Origin: Acidimangrovimonas pyrenivorans
GTDB lineage: Bacteria > Pseudomonadota > Alphaproteobacteria > Rhodobacterales > Rhodobacteraceae
Reading direction: 5' to 3'
Length of the DNA: 64,000 nt
NCBI RefSeq assembly: GCF_042643245.1
Contig: NZ_JBHRSK010000008.1
Location: 62,001-126,000, forward strand
In this document: piece by piece, positions 8,391-17,267 of the stretch
How the letters are laid out: the number at the start of each line of letters is the position of its first letter
Numbering within the stretch: position 1 is the stretch's first letter
Position numbers and translations under genes: made by a program
The notes under the pieces: model-generated
Database searches by the model: none
The model's input: the letters and a program-made list of their open reading frames with translations, nothing else
Told to the model about the DNA's origin: nothing

Positions 8391-9716
8391 TCAAGCCGCG
8401 CGGATGAAATGCAGCTTGTCGAAGCGCGCGCGCAGTGCCGCCACGCGTGGGGCGATGGATTCCGGGGCGTTGCTGCGCAAGGCTTCGGCAATCAGCGCCG
8501 CCAGCTCGGGCGCGTCGCCCGGGGTGACGCCCCAGCGCACCAGCTCCGGCGTGCCGATGCGCAGCCCGTTCATGTCGCCTGCCACCTCGGGCAAAGGCAG
8601 GCCGATGCCGCAGGCGAGGAAGCCCGCCCGGCGCAGCTTCTTCGACGCCGCCTGACCGCCGCCGAAGCCCGCCGCCTCGAGCGCGAATTGATGCGAGGCG
8701 GTGAAGCCGCGCTCGGCGGCGAAGACCGGCAGGTCCTCGGCGGCGAGGGCGAGGGCGAGGGCCTGGGCCGTCTCGGCCATCGCCGTGGCATAGGGGCTGC
8801 CATAGTCGCGCCAGTCGAGCAGCGAGATCGCCAGCGCCGCCACCCGGCCGGCATCGAAATTCGCCGTCATGCCGGGGAAGGCGATGGCGTCGAGGCGCTC
8901 GGCGATCTCGGCCTCGTTGGTGACGATGAGGCCGCCGGCCGGGCCGCCGAGGCTCTTGTAGGTCGACATCGTCATCAGATGCGCGCCCTCGTCGAGCGGG
9001 TTGGTCCAGTGGCCGCCGGCGATGATGCCGCATTGATGGGCGGCGTCGAACAGCAGCCTGGCGCCGACCTCGTCGGCGATCTCGCGCACCTCGGCCACCG
9101 GATGGGGGAAAAGGTTGAGGCTGCCGCCCAGGGTGATCAGCTTCGGCTTCACCTCATGGGCCAGCCTGCGCAGGGCGTCGGTATCGACGGTGTAGCCGTC
9201 GGCATCGACCGGGGCGGGATGGCTGGTCAGCCCGTAGAGCCCGGCGCAGCCCGGGCCGTGGTGGGTGACATGACCGCCGATGGCGGCGGGCGGGGCGATG
9301 ATCGTGTCGCCCGGCCTGGTCAAGGCCATGAAACCGTAGAGATTGGCCAGCGCGCCCGAGCCGACGCGGACCTCGGCATGGGAGGCGTTGAAGACCTCGG
9401 CGGCCAGCTCGGCGGCGATCACCTCGATCTCCTCGATCGCCTCGAGACCGGTCTCGTACTTGTCGCCGGGATAGCCCAGCGACGGGCGCGAGCCGAGGCC
9501 GCGGGCCAGCGCCGCTTCGGCCGCCGGGTTCATCACGTTGGTCGCCGGGTTGAGGTTGAAGCAGTCCTTCTCGTGGATTTCCCGGTTGCGGTCGATCAGC
9601 CGGTCGATCCGGCCGGCGAGGGCGTCGCTGTCGGTTGCGGCGGTCTCGTCGGCGATCTGCTGGACGCGGGTTTCGCAGGGCACGGGCACCCAGTTGCGGC
9701 GGGCGAGATGGGTCAT
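8391..9716 (-). CDS. Serine hydroxymethyltransferase-like PLP enzyme
   Basis: 441 residues, fold-type I PLP enzyme of the GlyA superfamily. The probable Schiff-base lysine is K254 in STYKSLGGPAGG, where housekeeping GlyA has TTTHKTLRGPRGG. D224 and H227 (DAAHQCG) fit the cofactor aspartate/histidine. The start resembles SHMT only loosely, and N-terminal residues 10-50 differ. It is therefore a divergent paralogue rather than the main GlyA; it could cleave or form a beta-hydroxy or alpha-methyl amino acid. It sits divergent to a LysR regulator that probably controls it. Confidence 0.75.
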   Translation of the reverse strand: MTHLARRNWVPVPCETRVQQIADETAATDSDALAGRIDRLIDRNREIHEKDCFNLNPATNVMNPAAEAALARGLGSRPSLGYPGDKYETGLEAIEEIEVIAAELAAEVFNASHAEVRVGSGALANLYGFMALTRPGDTIIAPPAAIGGHVTHHGPGCAGLYGLTSHPAPVDADGYTVDTDALRRLAHEVKPKLITLGGSLNLFPHPVAEVREIADEVGARLLFDAAHQCGIIAGGHWTNPLDEGAHLMTMSTYKSLGGPAGGLIVTNEAEIAERLDAIAFPGMTANFDAGRVAALAISLLDWRDYGSPYATAMAETAQALALALAAEDLPVFAAERGFTASHQFALEAAGFGGGQAASKKLRRAGFLACGIGLPLPEVAGDMNGLRIGTPELVRWGVTPGDAPELAALIAEALRSNAPESIAPRVAALRARFDKLHFIRAA

Positions 9717-9787
9717 GGCGGGTCTCCTTTGGCGCCAGTGCAGCAGAGAAGGCTGGCGTCGGGCAAATCAGTTTTGTAGAAAGTGAG

Positions 9788-9808
9788 GGCTAGAAAAGCT
9801 GAGGCTAG
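9788..9808. promoter_or_regulatory. Candidate LysR operator in divergent spacer
   Basis: In the 94-bp gap between the SHMT-like gene and the LysR gene, GGCTAG occurs twice (9788-9793 and 9803-9808), 15 bp apart; the second lies inside AGCTGAGGCTAGCT, a partial palindrome. Binding by the adjacent regulator is inference. Confidence 0.35.
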
Positions 9809-9810
9809 CT

Positions 9811-10683
9811 ATGTCCGTCGCCCCGCCCCGCCCGAAATTCCCGCCGCTCAACGGCTTGCGCGCCTTCGAGGCGGCGGCGCGGCTGGGGGGCTTTGCCGCC
9901 GCGGCCGAGGAGCTGGGGGTGACGCCCGGCGCGATCACCGCCCATGTCAAGGCGCTGGAGGACAGCCTGGGGGCGAAGCTGTTTGCGCGCCATGCCCGCG
10001 GGGTGCGGCTGACGGCGCTGGGCGAGCGGGTGCTGCCGGGCTTCACCCGCGCCTTCGACGAGCTGGGCGGCGCGGTCCAGACGCTGCGGGCCGAGGCGGC
10101 GCCGCGCACCGTCCATATCGCGACCCTGCCGGCCATCGCCCAGCTCTGGCTGTCGCCGCGGCTGCCGGGGCTGCGGGCGGCGGCGCCCGGTATTTCGGTC
10201 TCGATCACCGCGATGGAGGCGCCGCCCAACCTCAAGCGCGCGCCCTATGACCTGAGCCTGTTCTACCGCGCGGCCGGGGCCGAGGGGGCGGTGCTGGAGG
10301 ACGTGATCTTCCCGGTCTGCGCCCCGTCGCTGGCGGAGCGGCTGCGCCGGCCGGAGGATCTGGAGCGCGTGCCCTGCATCAGCGACACGACTTGGGCCGA
10401 GGATTGGCGGCACTGGGCCGAGGTTGCAATGCCGGGGCGCGGTTTCGCGCCGCGCGGGCCGGTCTTCTCGCTCTACGCGCTGGCGGTCGAGGAGGCGGTG
10501 AACGGCGCCGGGGTGCTGATCGGCCACGGTGCGCTGGTGGCGCGGCACCTGGCGGCGGGGACGCTGGTGGCGCCGTTCGGAACCCGGGTGACGCTGCCGC
10601 GGGTGCTGTCGCTGTGGTCGGCGCGGAGGCTGCGGCCGGGCAGCGCGGCGGCGCGGGTGGCGGAGTGGTTGCGGGAAGGGTGA
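9811..10683 (+). CDS. LysR-family regulator, GcvA/AmpR-like
   Basis: 290 residues. The N-terminal winged HTH (residues 12-70, LNGLRAFEAAARLGGFAAAA, then VTPGAITAHVKALEDSLG) has the GcvA-type opening. It is followed by a periplasmic-binding-protein-like effector domain (VHIATLPAIAQLWLSPRLPG onward), including VFSLYALAVEEAVNGAGVLIGH, typical of the GcvA/AmpR branch. Divergently arranged with the SHMT-like gene, the usual layout for a LysR regulator and its target. The effector is unknown; a hydroxy-amino acid or its product would fit the neighbour. Confidence 0.88.
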   Translation: MSVAPPRPKFPPLNGLRAFEAAARLGGFAAAAEELGVTPGAITAHVKALEDSLGAKLFARHARGVRLTALGERVLPGFTRAFDELGGAVQTLRAEAAPRTVHIATLPAIAQLWLSPRLPGLRAAAPGISVSITAMEAPPNLKRAPYDLSLFYRAAGAEGAVLEDVIFPVCAPSLAERLRRPEDLERVPCISDTTWAEDWRHWAEVAMPGRGFAPRGPVFSLYALAVEEAVNGAGVLIGHGALVARHLAAGTLVAPFGTRVTLPRVLSLWSARRLRPGSAAARVAEWLREG

Positions 10684-10717
10684 GGCAATGGCCCGAGCCG
10701 TGGTGCAAGCCGTGCAG

Positions 10718-10745
10718 GCGCCGGACCGTCCCGGCGGTCTGGCGC
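10718..10745. terminator. Hairpin between convergent genes
   Basis: GCGCCGGACCG and CGGTCTGGCGC pair over 11 bp with one wobble and a 6-base loop, between the LysR stop and the deoD stop. There is no strong T run, so termination is uncertain. Confidence 0.4.
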
Positions 10746-10826
10746 TTGCGCGGCGGCCGTTAGCCTTGATTCGCAGGGGTGGTTGGCTGTGAAGTAGGTC
10801 CAGCCCGCCTAGAGCCCTTCGCGCCC

Positions 10827-11531
10827 TCAGGCGAAGGCCGCCTCCAGCGCGATCTCGACCATGTCGCCGAAGCTGCGCTCGCGATCTTCCGGCGGCAGGG
10901 CTTCCTCGGTCAGCAGGTGGTCCGAGATCGTCAGCACCGACAGCGCCCGGGCGTCGTGGCGGGCGGCGAGGGTGTAGAGCTCGGCGGTCTCCATCTCGAC
11001 GGCGAGGATGCCGTGGCGCTGCATCTGCTCGTTCAGGTCGGGGCGCTCGTCATAGAACACGTCCGAGGAATAGATGCCGCCGACATGGGTGCCGACGCCT
11101 TTCGCCGCCGCGGCGGCATGGGCGGCGGCCAGCAGCCCGTAATCGGCGCAGGGGGCGTAGTTCAGCTCGCGCAGGATGCCGCGCGAGGGCGTCGACAGCG
11201 TCGTCGAGGTCATCGCCAGCACCACGTCGCGAACCTTGACCTGCGGCTGCATCGCCCCGGCCGAGCCGATGCGGATCAGGGTCCTGGCGCCGTATTCGCG
11301 GATCAGCTCGTTGACGTAGATCGACAGCGACGGCATGCCCATGCCGGTGCCGTGGATCGTCACCTCGTTGCCCTTCCAGGTGCCGGTGAAGCCGAACATG
11401 CCGCGCACTTCGTTGACCAGGCGCGGGCTGTCGAGGAAGGTCTCGGCCGCCCACTTGGCGCGGCGCGGGTCGCCGGGCAGCAACACGGTTTCGGCGATGT
11501 CGCCGGGTTGGGCACTGATATGCGGGGTCAT
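10827..11531 (-). CDS. deoD: Purine nucleoside phosphorylase DeoD-type
   Basis: 234 residues, the length of the hexameric bacterial enzyme that phosphorolyses purine nucleosides to base and ribose-1-phosphate. Signature pieces are LLPGDPRRAKWAAETFLD (phosphate loop), RIGSAGAMQPQVKVRDVV, YSSDVFYDE, AVEMETAELYTLA and the nucleobase-contacting SVLTISDH. The start at MTPHISAQPG matches DeoD N-termini; the longer open frame upstream lacks homology. No other nucleoside salvage genes are adjacent. Confidence 0.95.
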   Translation of the reverse strand: MTPHISAQPGDIAETVLLPGDPRRAKWAAETFLDSPRLVNEVRGMFGFTGTWKGNEVTIHGTGMGMPSLSIYVNELIREYGARTLIRIGSAGAMQPQVKVRDVVLAMTSTTLSTPSRGILRELNYAPCADYGLLAAAHAAAAAKGVGTHVGGIYSSDVFYDERPDLNEQMQRHGILAVEMETAELYTLAARHDARALSVLTISDHLLTEEALPPEDRERSFGDMVEIALEAAFA

Positions 11532-11619
11532 GAACGGGCCTTTCGCGAGTCTCGTAAGGCCGGCACGGTAGCCTCGTGCCCAAGCAGGCGAAAGCGGTTT
11601 CGGTGGGGGGGGGCGCGGC

Positions 11620-11895
11620 TCAGAAGGTGATCCGGAAACCGGTCCGGCCAGGATCCTCGGCGATCTCGGCCTCGACCGTCTCGACCCGGGCATGGGGCGG
11701 GCCCGAGGACAGCCGTTCCTTCATCAGCGTCACCGCCTCTGCCGGGCCGGCGATCAGGGCGAGGACGCTGCCGTCGGGCTGGTTGCGCACCCAGCCGTCG
11801 AGGCCGAGGCGGTTGGCCTCGATCTCGGTCCAGGCGCGGAAGGATACGCCCTGGACGCGGCCGGTGATACGGGCCGTGATGGCGACGCGGGTCAT
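11620..11895 (-). CDS. acyP: Acylphosphatase
   Basis: 91 residues. The catalytic arginine lies in GRVQGVSFR (residues 12-20) and the catalytic asparagine in WVRNQPDGSV (residues 35-44), the two invariant acylphosphatase motifs. It hydrolyses acyl phosphates such as carbamoyl phosphate; cytosolic. Lies between deoD and ecm on the same strand with gaps of about 85 bp either side, so co-transcription is possible but not shown. Confidence 0.94.
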   Translation of the reverse strand: MTRVAITARITGRVQGVSFRAWTEIEANRLGLDGWVRNQPDGSVLALIAGPAEAVTLMKERLSSGPPHARVETVEAEIAEDPGRTGFRITF

Positions 11896-11979
11896 GCGAA
11901 CAGGATCGCAGGCGCGGCGCTGCCGGGCAAGTCACCTGTTCGGCAGACCCGTTCCCCGGCGGCGGCCCTACTCGGCGAC

Positions 11980-13947
11980 CTACTCGGCGGCGACCGGGGC
12001 GCGGTCGACCAGCCCGACAATGTCCATCATGATCCGGTTGAGCTCGAAATCCTTCGGCGTGTAGACGGCGGCGACGCCGAGGGCGCGGAGCTTCTCGGCA
12101 TCGTCCTCGGGGATGATGCCGCCAACGATCACCGGCACATCGGCCAGCCCCGCCGCCTGCATCCGCTCCATCACCTCGGCGATCAGCGGCAGGTGGCTGC
12201 CCGACAGGATCGACAGGCCGACGACATGGGCCTGCTGCTCGACCGCCTCGGCGACGATCTCGGCCGGGGTCAGGCGGATGCCCTCGTAAGAGATGTCCAT
12301 GCCGCAGTCGCGGGCGCGGGCGGCGATCTGCTCGGCGCCGTTGGAATGGCCGTCGAGGCCGGGCTTGCCGACGACGAACTTGAGCCGCCGGCCGAGCCGG
12401 GCCGAGACGGCATCGACCGCCTCGCGGATCGGTTCCAGCCCCTCGGTGCGGTTCGAGGGCGCGCGCGAGACGCCGGTCGGCGCGCGGTATTCGCCGAAGG
12501 CGGCGCGGAGCTCGGCCCCCCATTCGCCGGTGGTGACGCCGGCCTTGGCGGCGGCGATCGAGGCCGGCATGATGTTCTCGCCCGAGGCCGCCGCCTGCCG
12601 CAGAGCCGTCAGGGCGGCCTTCACCGCCGCCTCGTCGCGGGCTTCGCGCCAGGCGTTCAGCCGGGCGATCTGGTCGGCCTCGGCAGCCTCGTCGACGACC
12701 ATGATCGCGCCCTCGCCAGCGGTCAGCGGGCTTTCCGCCGCCTCGGTCCAGCGGTTGACGCCGACGACGACGGTTTCGCCGGCCTCGATCCGGGCGAGGC
12801 GCTCGGCATTGGCCTCGACCAGCCGGCCCTTCATGTGCTCGATCGCCGCCACCGCGCCGCCCATGGCGTCGATCTGGGCCAGTTCCGCCCGGGCGCCTTC
12901 CTTCAGCGCCGCGACCTTGCGCTCCACCGCCGGGTTCTCGTCGAACAGGTCGTCGTATTCGAGCAGGTCGGTCTCATAGGCCAGGATCTGCTGCATCCGC
13001 AGCGACCATTGCTGATCCCAGGGCCGTGGCAGCCCCAGCGCCTCGTTCCAGGCCGGCAGCTGCACGGCGCGGGCGCGGGCCTTCTTCGACAGCGTCACCG
13101 CCAGCATTTCCAGCAGGATGCGGTAGACGTTGTTCTCGGGCTGCTGCTCGGTCAGGCCGAGCGAGTTGACCTGCACGCCGTAGCGGAAGCGGCGCATCTT
13201 GGGATCCTCGACGCCGTAACGCTCGCGGCAGATCTCGTCCCACAGGTCGACGAAGGCGCGCATCTTGCACATCTCGGTGACGAAGCGGATGCCGGCATTC
13301 ACGAAGAACGAGATTCGGCCAACCATGCCGGGGAAATCCTCGGCCGAGACCTTGCCCTCGAGGTCGTCCAGCACCGCGATGGCGGTGGCCAGCGCATAGG
13401 CCAGTTCCTGCTCCGGCGTCGCGCCGGCCTCCTGCAGGTGGTAGGAACAGACGTTCATCGGGTTCCACTTCGGCAGGTGCTGCCGGGTATAGGCGGCGAC
13501 GTCGGTGATCATCCGCAGGCTGGGCTTGGGCGGGCAGATATAGGTGCCGCGGCTGAGGTATTCCTTGATGATGTCGTTCTGCACCGTGCCCTGCAGCTTC
13601 GAGACATCCGCCCCCTGCTCCTCGGCCGCCGCGATGTAGAGCGCCAGCAGCCAGGGCGCGGTGGCGTTGATCGTCATCGAGGTGTTCATCTGTTCGAGCG
13701 GAATGCCCTCGAACAGCGCCCGCATGTCGCCCAGGTGTCCGACCGGCACGCCGACCTTGCCGACCTCGCCGCGCGCCAGCACGTGGTCGCTGTCATAGCC
13801 GGTCTGGGTCGGCAGGTCGAAGGCGACCGACAGGCCGGTCTGCCCCTTGGCGAGGTTGGTACGGTAGAGCGCGTTCGAGGCGGCGGCGGTCGAATGACCG
13901 GCATAGGTGCGGAACAGCCAGGGTTTGTCTTTGGCGGCCTCAGCCAT
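11980..13947 (-). CDS. ecm: Ethylmalonyl-CoA mutase
   Basis: 655 residues; coenzyme-B12-dependent mutase converting (2R)-ethylmalonyl-CoA to methylsuccinyl-CoA in the ethylmalonyl-CoA pathway of acetate assimilation. The N-terminal TIM barrel begins LFRTYAGHSTAAASNALYR and includes FDLPTQTGYDSD. The C-terminal cobalamin domain has DGHSNG (532-537, lower-ligand H534), the SILSGSH segment and GGIIPEDDAE. Single-chain and shorter than two-subunit methylmalonyl-CoA mutases, and of the MeaA/Ecm type. Its partner enzyme Ccr is encoded 1.7 kb away, in the divergent unit. AGGAGG-like GGAGGC precedes the ATG. Confidence 0.95.
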   Translation of the reverse strand: MAEAAKDKPWLFRTYAGHSTAAASNALYRTNLAKGQTGLSVAFDLPTQTGYDSDHVLARGEVGKVGVPVGHLGDMRALFEGIPLEQMNTSMTINATAPWLLALYIAAAEEQGADVSKLQGTVQNDIIKEYLSRGTYICPPKPSLRMITDVAAYTRQHLPKWNPMNVCSYHLQEAGATPEQELAYALATAIAVLDDLEGKVSAEDFPGMVGRISFFVNAGIRFVTEMCKMRAFVDLWDEICRERYGVEDPKMRRFRYGVQVNSLGLTEQQPENNVYRILLEMLAVTLSKKARARAVQLPAWNEALGLPRPWDQQWSLRMQQILAYETDLLEYDDLFDENPAVERKVAALKEGARAELAQIDAMGGAVAAIEHMKGRLVEANAERLARIEAGETVVVGVNRWTEAAESPLTAGEGAIMVVDEAAEADQIARLNAWREARDEAAVKAALTALRQAAASGENIMPASIAAAKAGVTTGEWGAELRAAFGEYRAPTGVSRAPSNRTEGLEPIREAVDAVSARLGRRLKFVVGKPGLDGHSNGAEQIAARARDCGMDISYEGIRLTPAEIVAEAVEQQAHVVGLSILSGSHLPLIAEVMERMQAAGLADVPVIVGGIIPEDDAEKLRALGVAAVYTPKDFELNRIMMDIVGLVDRAPVAAE

Positions 13948-13991
13948 CGGAGCCTCCGGAATCAGTGCGGCAATTATCTTTCGTTCACCCG

Positions 13992-14020
13992 GTCATACGG
14001 AAAACAATCTGACCCGTCAA
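13992..14020 (-). promoter_or_regulatory. Sigma-70-type promoter of ecm
   Basis: On the minus strand TTGACG (14020-14015) and TATGAC (13997-13992) are separated by 17 bp, in a locally AT-rich gap, giving a leader of about 40 nt to the ecm start. Sequence match only. Confidence 0.55.
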
Positions 14021-14080
14021 TTCGCTGCGTTGCGGCATGACCGGATTTACCCCGGCGCGCTTTCCTGCAAGTGTCGCGCG

Positions 14081-15496
14081 ATGACGGGGACGGTTGAGCT
14101 TCCGATCTGGCTGGTCGTACTGGCCCTGGTTCTGGCGGTGCTTGGGGCGCTCGACCGGGTGCTGGCGCCGTCGATGCGCTGGGTGCTGCGGCGGCGGATG
14201 GAGCGGGCGGTCGCCCGGCTCAACGAAAGGCTGCAACGGCCGATCCAGCCGTTCAAGCTGATGCGGCGCCAGGACATGATCGTCCGCCTGCTCTACGATC
14301 CCGCCGTCACCGAGGCGATCGCCGAACATGCCCACGAGACCGGCGTGCCCGAGCCGGTGGCGGCCGAGGAGGCGCGCGGCTATGCGCGCGAGATCGTTCC
14401 CGCCTTCTCGACCCTGGTCTATTTCGGCATCGCCACGAGGCTGGCGCGCTGGCTGTCCCGGGCGCTCTACCGGGTGCGGATCGGGCAGCTCGACGCCTCG
14501 GCGATTTCCGAGATCGACCCCGAGGCGACGGTGGTTTTCGTCATGAACCACCGTTCGAACATGGATTACGTGCTGGTGACATGGCTGGCGGCGGACCGCT
14601 CGGCGCTGAGCTATGCGGTCGGGGAATGGGCACGGGTCTGGCCGCTCAGCCGCCTGATCCGGGCGATGGGCGCCTATTTCATCCATCGTAAGGGCCGCAA
14701 CGCGCTCTATCGCAAGGTGCTGGCGCGCTATGTCCAGATGGCGACGGCCGAGGGCGTGACCCAGGCGATCTTTCCCGAGGGCGGCCTCAGCCTCGACGGC
14801 CGGGTCGGGCCGGCGCGGATGGGGCTGCTGCACTACATGGTCGGCGGCTTCACCCCGGGCGCGGGGCGCGACGTCGTCTTCATGCCGGTGGCGCTGGGCT
14901 ATGACCGCGTGGTCGAGGACCGGGTGCTGACCGAGGCGGCAGTGACCGGCGAGCGGCGCTTCCGCGGCCGGCCGATGGCGATCTTCCTGTTCATCCTGCG
15001 CAACATCTGGCGCCGGCTGACCCGGCAGGAGCGGCGCTTCGGCTATGCCGCGGTCAGTTTCGGCACGCCGGTCTCGTTGGCGCGGTTCCTCGCGACGGCC
15101 GAAGACCCCTCGACCGAGGCGCTGGCCGATCACCTGATGGCCGAGGTGACGCGGGTCGTCCCGGTGCTGCCGGTGCCGCTGGCCGCCGCCGCGCTGGGCG
15201 AGACGTCCTGCCGTCGCGACGCGTTGATCGTCGCGGGCGAGGCGCTGGCGGCGCGGCTGCGCGACGCCGGGGTCGTGCTGCGGCTGCCAAAAGGTGACGT
15301 GGCGGCAGCAGTCGAGGCCGGCCTGTCCCGGCTCGCGCGCCGCAAGCTGGTGCGGATCGAGGGCGATCGCATCGTCCCGGTCGGGAAAGAGCTTGATTTG
15401 CTGAGGTTCTATGCCGCGCCGGTGCGGCAATTGCTGGAAGCAGGGGCGGCAAGTGCCGGGATCGAGGCGCAAGAAGTGAAATCCGAAGAGTCATAA
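14081..15496 (+). CDS. Glycerol-3-phosphate acyltransferase-like (PlsB-type)
   Basis: 471 residues. An N-terminal membrane segment (residues 8-25) is followed by a lysophospholipid acyltransferase domain with NHRSNMD (156-162; catalytic H157 and D162), a GAYFIHRKGRN block and FPEGGLSLDGR (231-241). Larger than PlsC and with the PlsB order of motifs, but shorter than E. coli PlsB. Likely acylates glycerol-3-phosphate or a related lipid at the membrane. The ATG at 14081 is chosen because longer readings overlap the ecm promoter. Located 112 bp upstream of ccr on the same strand. Confidence 0.82.
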   Translation: MTGTVELPIWLVVLALVLAVLGALDRVLAPSMRWVLRRRMERAVARLNERLQRPIQPFKLMRRQDMIVRLLYDPAVTEAIAEHAHETGVPEPVAAEEARGYAREIVPAFSTLVYFGIATRLARWLSRALYRVRIGQLDASAISEIDPEATVVFVMNHRSNMDYVLVTWLAADRSALSYAVGEWARVWPLSRLIRAMGAYFIHRKGRNALYRKVLARYVQMATAEGVTQAIFPEGGLSLDGRVGPARMGLLHYMVGGFTPGAGRDVVFMPVALGYDRVVEDRVLTEAAVTGERRFRGRPMAIFLFILRNIWRRLTRQERRFGYAAVSFGTPVSLARFLATAEDPSTEALADHLMAEVTRVVPVLPVPLAAAALGETSCRRDALIVAGEALAARLRDAGVVLRLPKGDVAAAVEAGLSRLARRKLVRIEGDRIVPVGKELDLLRFYAAPVRQLLEAGAASAGIEAQEVKSEES

Positions 15497-15522
15497 AATT
15501 ACAAATTTGCGCGTGCAGGATA

Positions 15523-15585
15523 TTGCATTGTTGCGCGACCATCTTTAAGTCAGCCTGAAAGGCCGCATTGATTCTGCGATGCGGC
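15523..15585 (+). promoter_or_regulatory. Candidate ccr promoter and leader hairpin
   Basis: TTGCAT (15523-15528) and TAAGTC (15546-15551) are 17 bp apart in an AT-rich stretch unlike the flanking coding DNA. Downstream GCCGCAT (15562-15568) and ATGCGGC (15579-15585) form a perfect 7-bp hairpin, followed by AGGAGG before the ccr ATG. The -10 match is weak. Confidence 0.4.
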
Positions 15586-15608
15586 AAAACCGGCTTTAGG
15601 AGGCAGAG

Positions 15609-16901
15609 ATGGCCCTGGACACGACCGCCGAGATCGCGCCCTACGAGGCTCCCGAAAAGGATCTCTACGAAATCGGGGAGATGCCGCCGCTGGGATATGT
15701 GCCCAAGAACATGTACGCTTGGGCGATCCGGCGCGAGCGTCATGGCGAGCCGGAACAGAGCTTCCAGCAGGAGGTCGTGCCGACCTGGGAGATCGATAGC
15801 CACGAGGTGCTGGTGCTGGTGATGGCCGCGGGCGTCAACTACAACGGCATCTGGGCCGGGCTCGGCGTGCCGGTCTCGCCCTTCGACGGCCACAAGCAGC
15901 CCTATCACATCGCCGGCTCCGACGCCGCCGGAATCGTCTGGAAGGTGGGCGACAAGGTCAAGCGCTGGAAGGTCGGCGACGAGGTCGTGATCCACTGCAA
16001 CCAGGACGACGGCGACGACGAGGAATGCAACGGCGGCGATCCGATGTTCTCGCCGACGCAGCGGATCTGGGGCTACGAGACCAATGACGGAAGCTTCGCC
16101 CAGTTCACCCGGGTCCAGGCCCAGCAGCTGATGCCGCGGCCCAGGCACCTGACCTGGGAGGAGTCGGCCTGCTACACGCTGACGCTGGCCACCGCCTACC
16201 GGATGCTGTTCGGCCACCACCCGCATGAGCTCAAGCCGGGCCAGAACGTGCTGGTCTGGGGCGCCTCGGGCGGCCTCGGCTCCTTCGCGATCCAGTTGAT
16301 CAACGCCGCCGGGGCGACCGCGATCGGCGTCATCTCGGACGAGGACAAGCGCGAGTTCGTGATGTCGATGGGCGCCAAGGGCGTGATCAACCGCAAGGAC
16401 TTCAACTGCTGGGGCCAGCTGCCCACGGTCAACACCCCTGAATACAACGCGTGGCTGAAGGAGGCCCGCAGGTTCGGCAAGGCGATCTGGGACATCACCG
16501 GCAAGGGCGTCAGTGTCGACATCGTCTTCGAGCACCCGGGCGAGGCGACCTTCCCGGTCTCGGCGCTGGTCTGCAAGAAGGGCGGCATGGTGGTGATCTG
16601 CGCCGGCACCAGCGGCTTCAACTGCACCTTCGACGTGCGCTACATGTGGATGCACCAGAAGCGCCTGCAGGGCAGCCACTTCGCCCATCTCAAGCAGGCC
16701 TCGGCCGCCAACAAGCTGATGATCGAGCGCCGGATCGACCCGGGCATGTCCGAGGTCTTCCCCTGGGACGAGATCCCGAAGGCCCACACCAAGATGCTGC
16801 GCAACGAGCACAAGCCGGGCAACATGGCGGTGCTGGTCCAGGCGCCGCGCACCGGGCTGCGCACCTTCGAGGACACGCTGGAGGCCAGCCGGGAGCACTG
16901 A
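15609..16901 (+). CDS. ccr: Crotonyl-CoA carboxylase/reductase
   Basis: 430 residues, medium-chain dehydrogenase/reductase family. Reductively carboxylates crotonyl-CoA with NADPH and CO2 to (2S)-ethylmalonyl-CoA, the key step of the ethylmalonyl-CoA pathway. The Rossmann motif is VWGASGGLGSFAIQL (216-230). Residues that correspond, from memory of studied homologues, to the CO2 site are present: Asn in GVNYNG (near 77), Glu157 in WGYETND, His357 in LQGSHFAH. The catalytic domain opening YAWAIRRERHGEPEQSF is typical. AGGAGG lies 7 bp before the ATG. Works with ecm next door. Confidence 0.97.
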   Translation: MALDTTAEIAPYEAPEKDLYEIGEMPPLGYVPKNMYAWAIRRERHGEPEQSFQQEVVPTWEIDSHEVLVLVMAAGVNYNGIWAGLGVPVSPFDGHKQPYHIAGSDAAGIVWKVGDKVKRWKVGDEVVIHCNQDDGDDEECNGGDPMFSPTQRIWGYETNDGSFAQFTRVQAQQLMPRPRHLTWEESACYTLTLATAYRMLFGHHPHELKPGQNVLVWGASGGLGSFAIQLINAAGATAIGVISDEDKREFVMSMGAKGVINRKDFNCWGQLPTVNTPEYNAWLKEARRFGKAIWDITGKGVSVDIVFEHPGEATFPVSALVCKKGGMVVICAGTSGFNCTFDVRYMWMHQKRLQGSHFAHLKQASAANKLMIERRIDPGMSEVFPWDEIPKAHTKMLRNEHKPGNMAVLVQAPRTGLRTFEDTLEASREH

Positions 16902-16931
16902 GGCCCGCCAGGCTCCCCCGGCTCCACGTCG

Positions 16932-16971
16932 GACGCCCGTGCCAGGGGTCTGGCGCGGGCGTCTTGTTTCT
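16932..16971 (+). terminator. Intrinsic terminator after ccr
   Basis: GACGCCCGTGCCA and TGGCGCGGGCGTC pair (one mismatch) around a 6-base loop, followed by TTGTTTCTT. Lies 30 bp after the ccr stop. Confidence 0.75.
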
Positions 16972-17072
16972 TGGGGGCCGTGGATTGGCAGTTCGCGCTG
17001 ATGCACTTACTCGGAAGCTTCCCACAAGCGTGACAATGGCCCGGTATCAAGGCGCCCTGCGCCGCCGGGCAA

Positions 17073-17194
17073 GCGCCCGTCCGCCCCCTCGGGCGGGCGC
17101 TCCTTCGCCATTTGTCACCCGCTCGGAACATCGATGTGGCGGCGCGATAAAGTGAAGACCGCAACTGGAGGAGCGCCCACCCGCGGACGGGCGC
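17073..17194. repeat. Inverted-arm intergenic element, copy 3 (inverted)
   Basis: 122 bp between convergent ccr and a GNAT gene. The left arm 17073-17103 and right arm 17170-17194 are inverted copies of one another apart from a short insertion, and each arm is internally palindromic (GCGCCCG...CGGGCGC). Read on the minus strand, the arms line up with the arms of the elements at 7201-7321 and 35960-36080 and have nearly the same overall length; the centre is unrelated. With the ccr terminator this accounts for most of the 366-bp gene-free stretch 16902-17267. Confidence 0.7.
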
Positions 17195-17267
17195 TGCCCC
17201 TCTGTTGCGCTTGTGGTGGCGGGGAAGCGAGGCGGGAGCGGGAATCCACCGCTGTCCCTCTCCGCCC

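Noticed and set aside
15054..17006. 650-codon minus-strand frame opposite ccr
   Set aside because: Antisense shadow of ccr and the acyltransferase; no recognisable domain.
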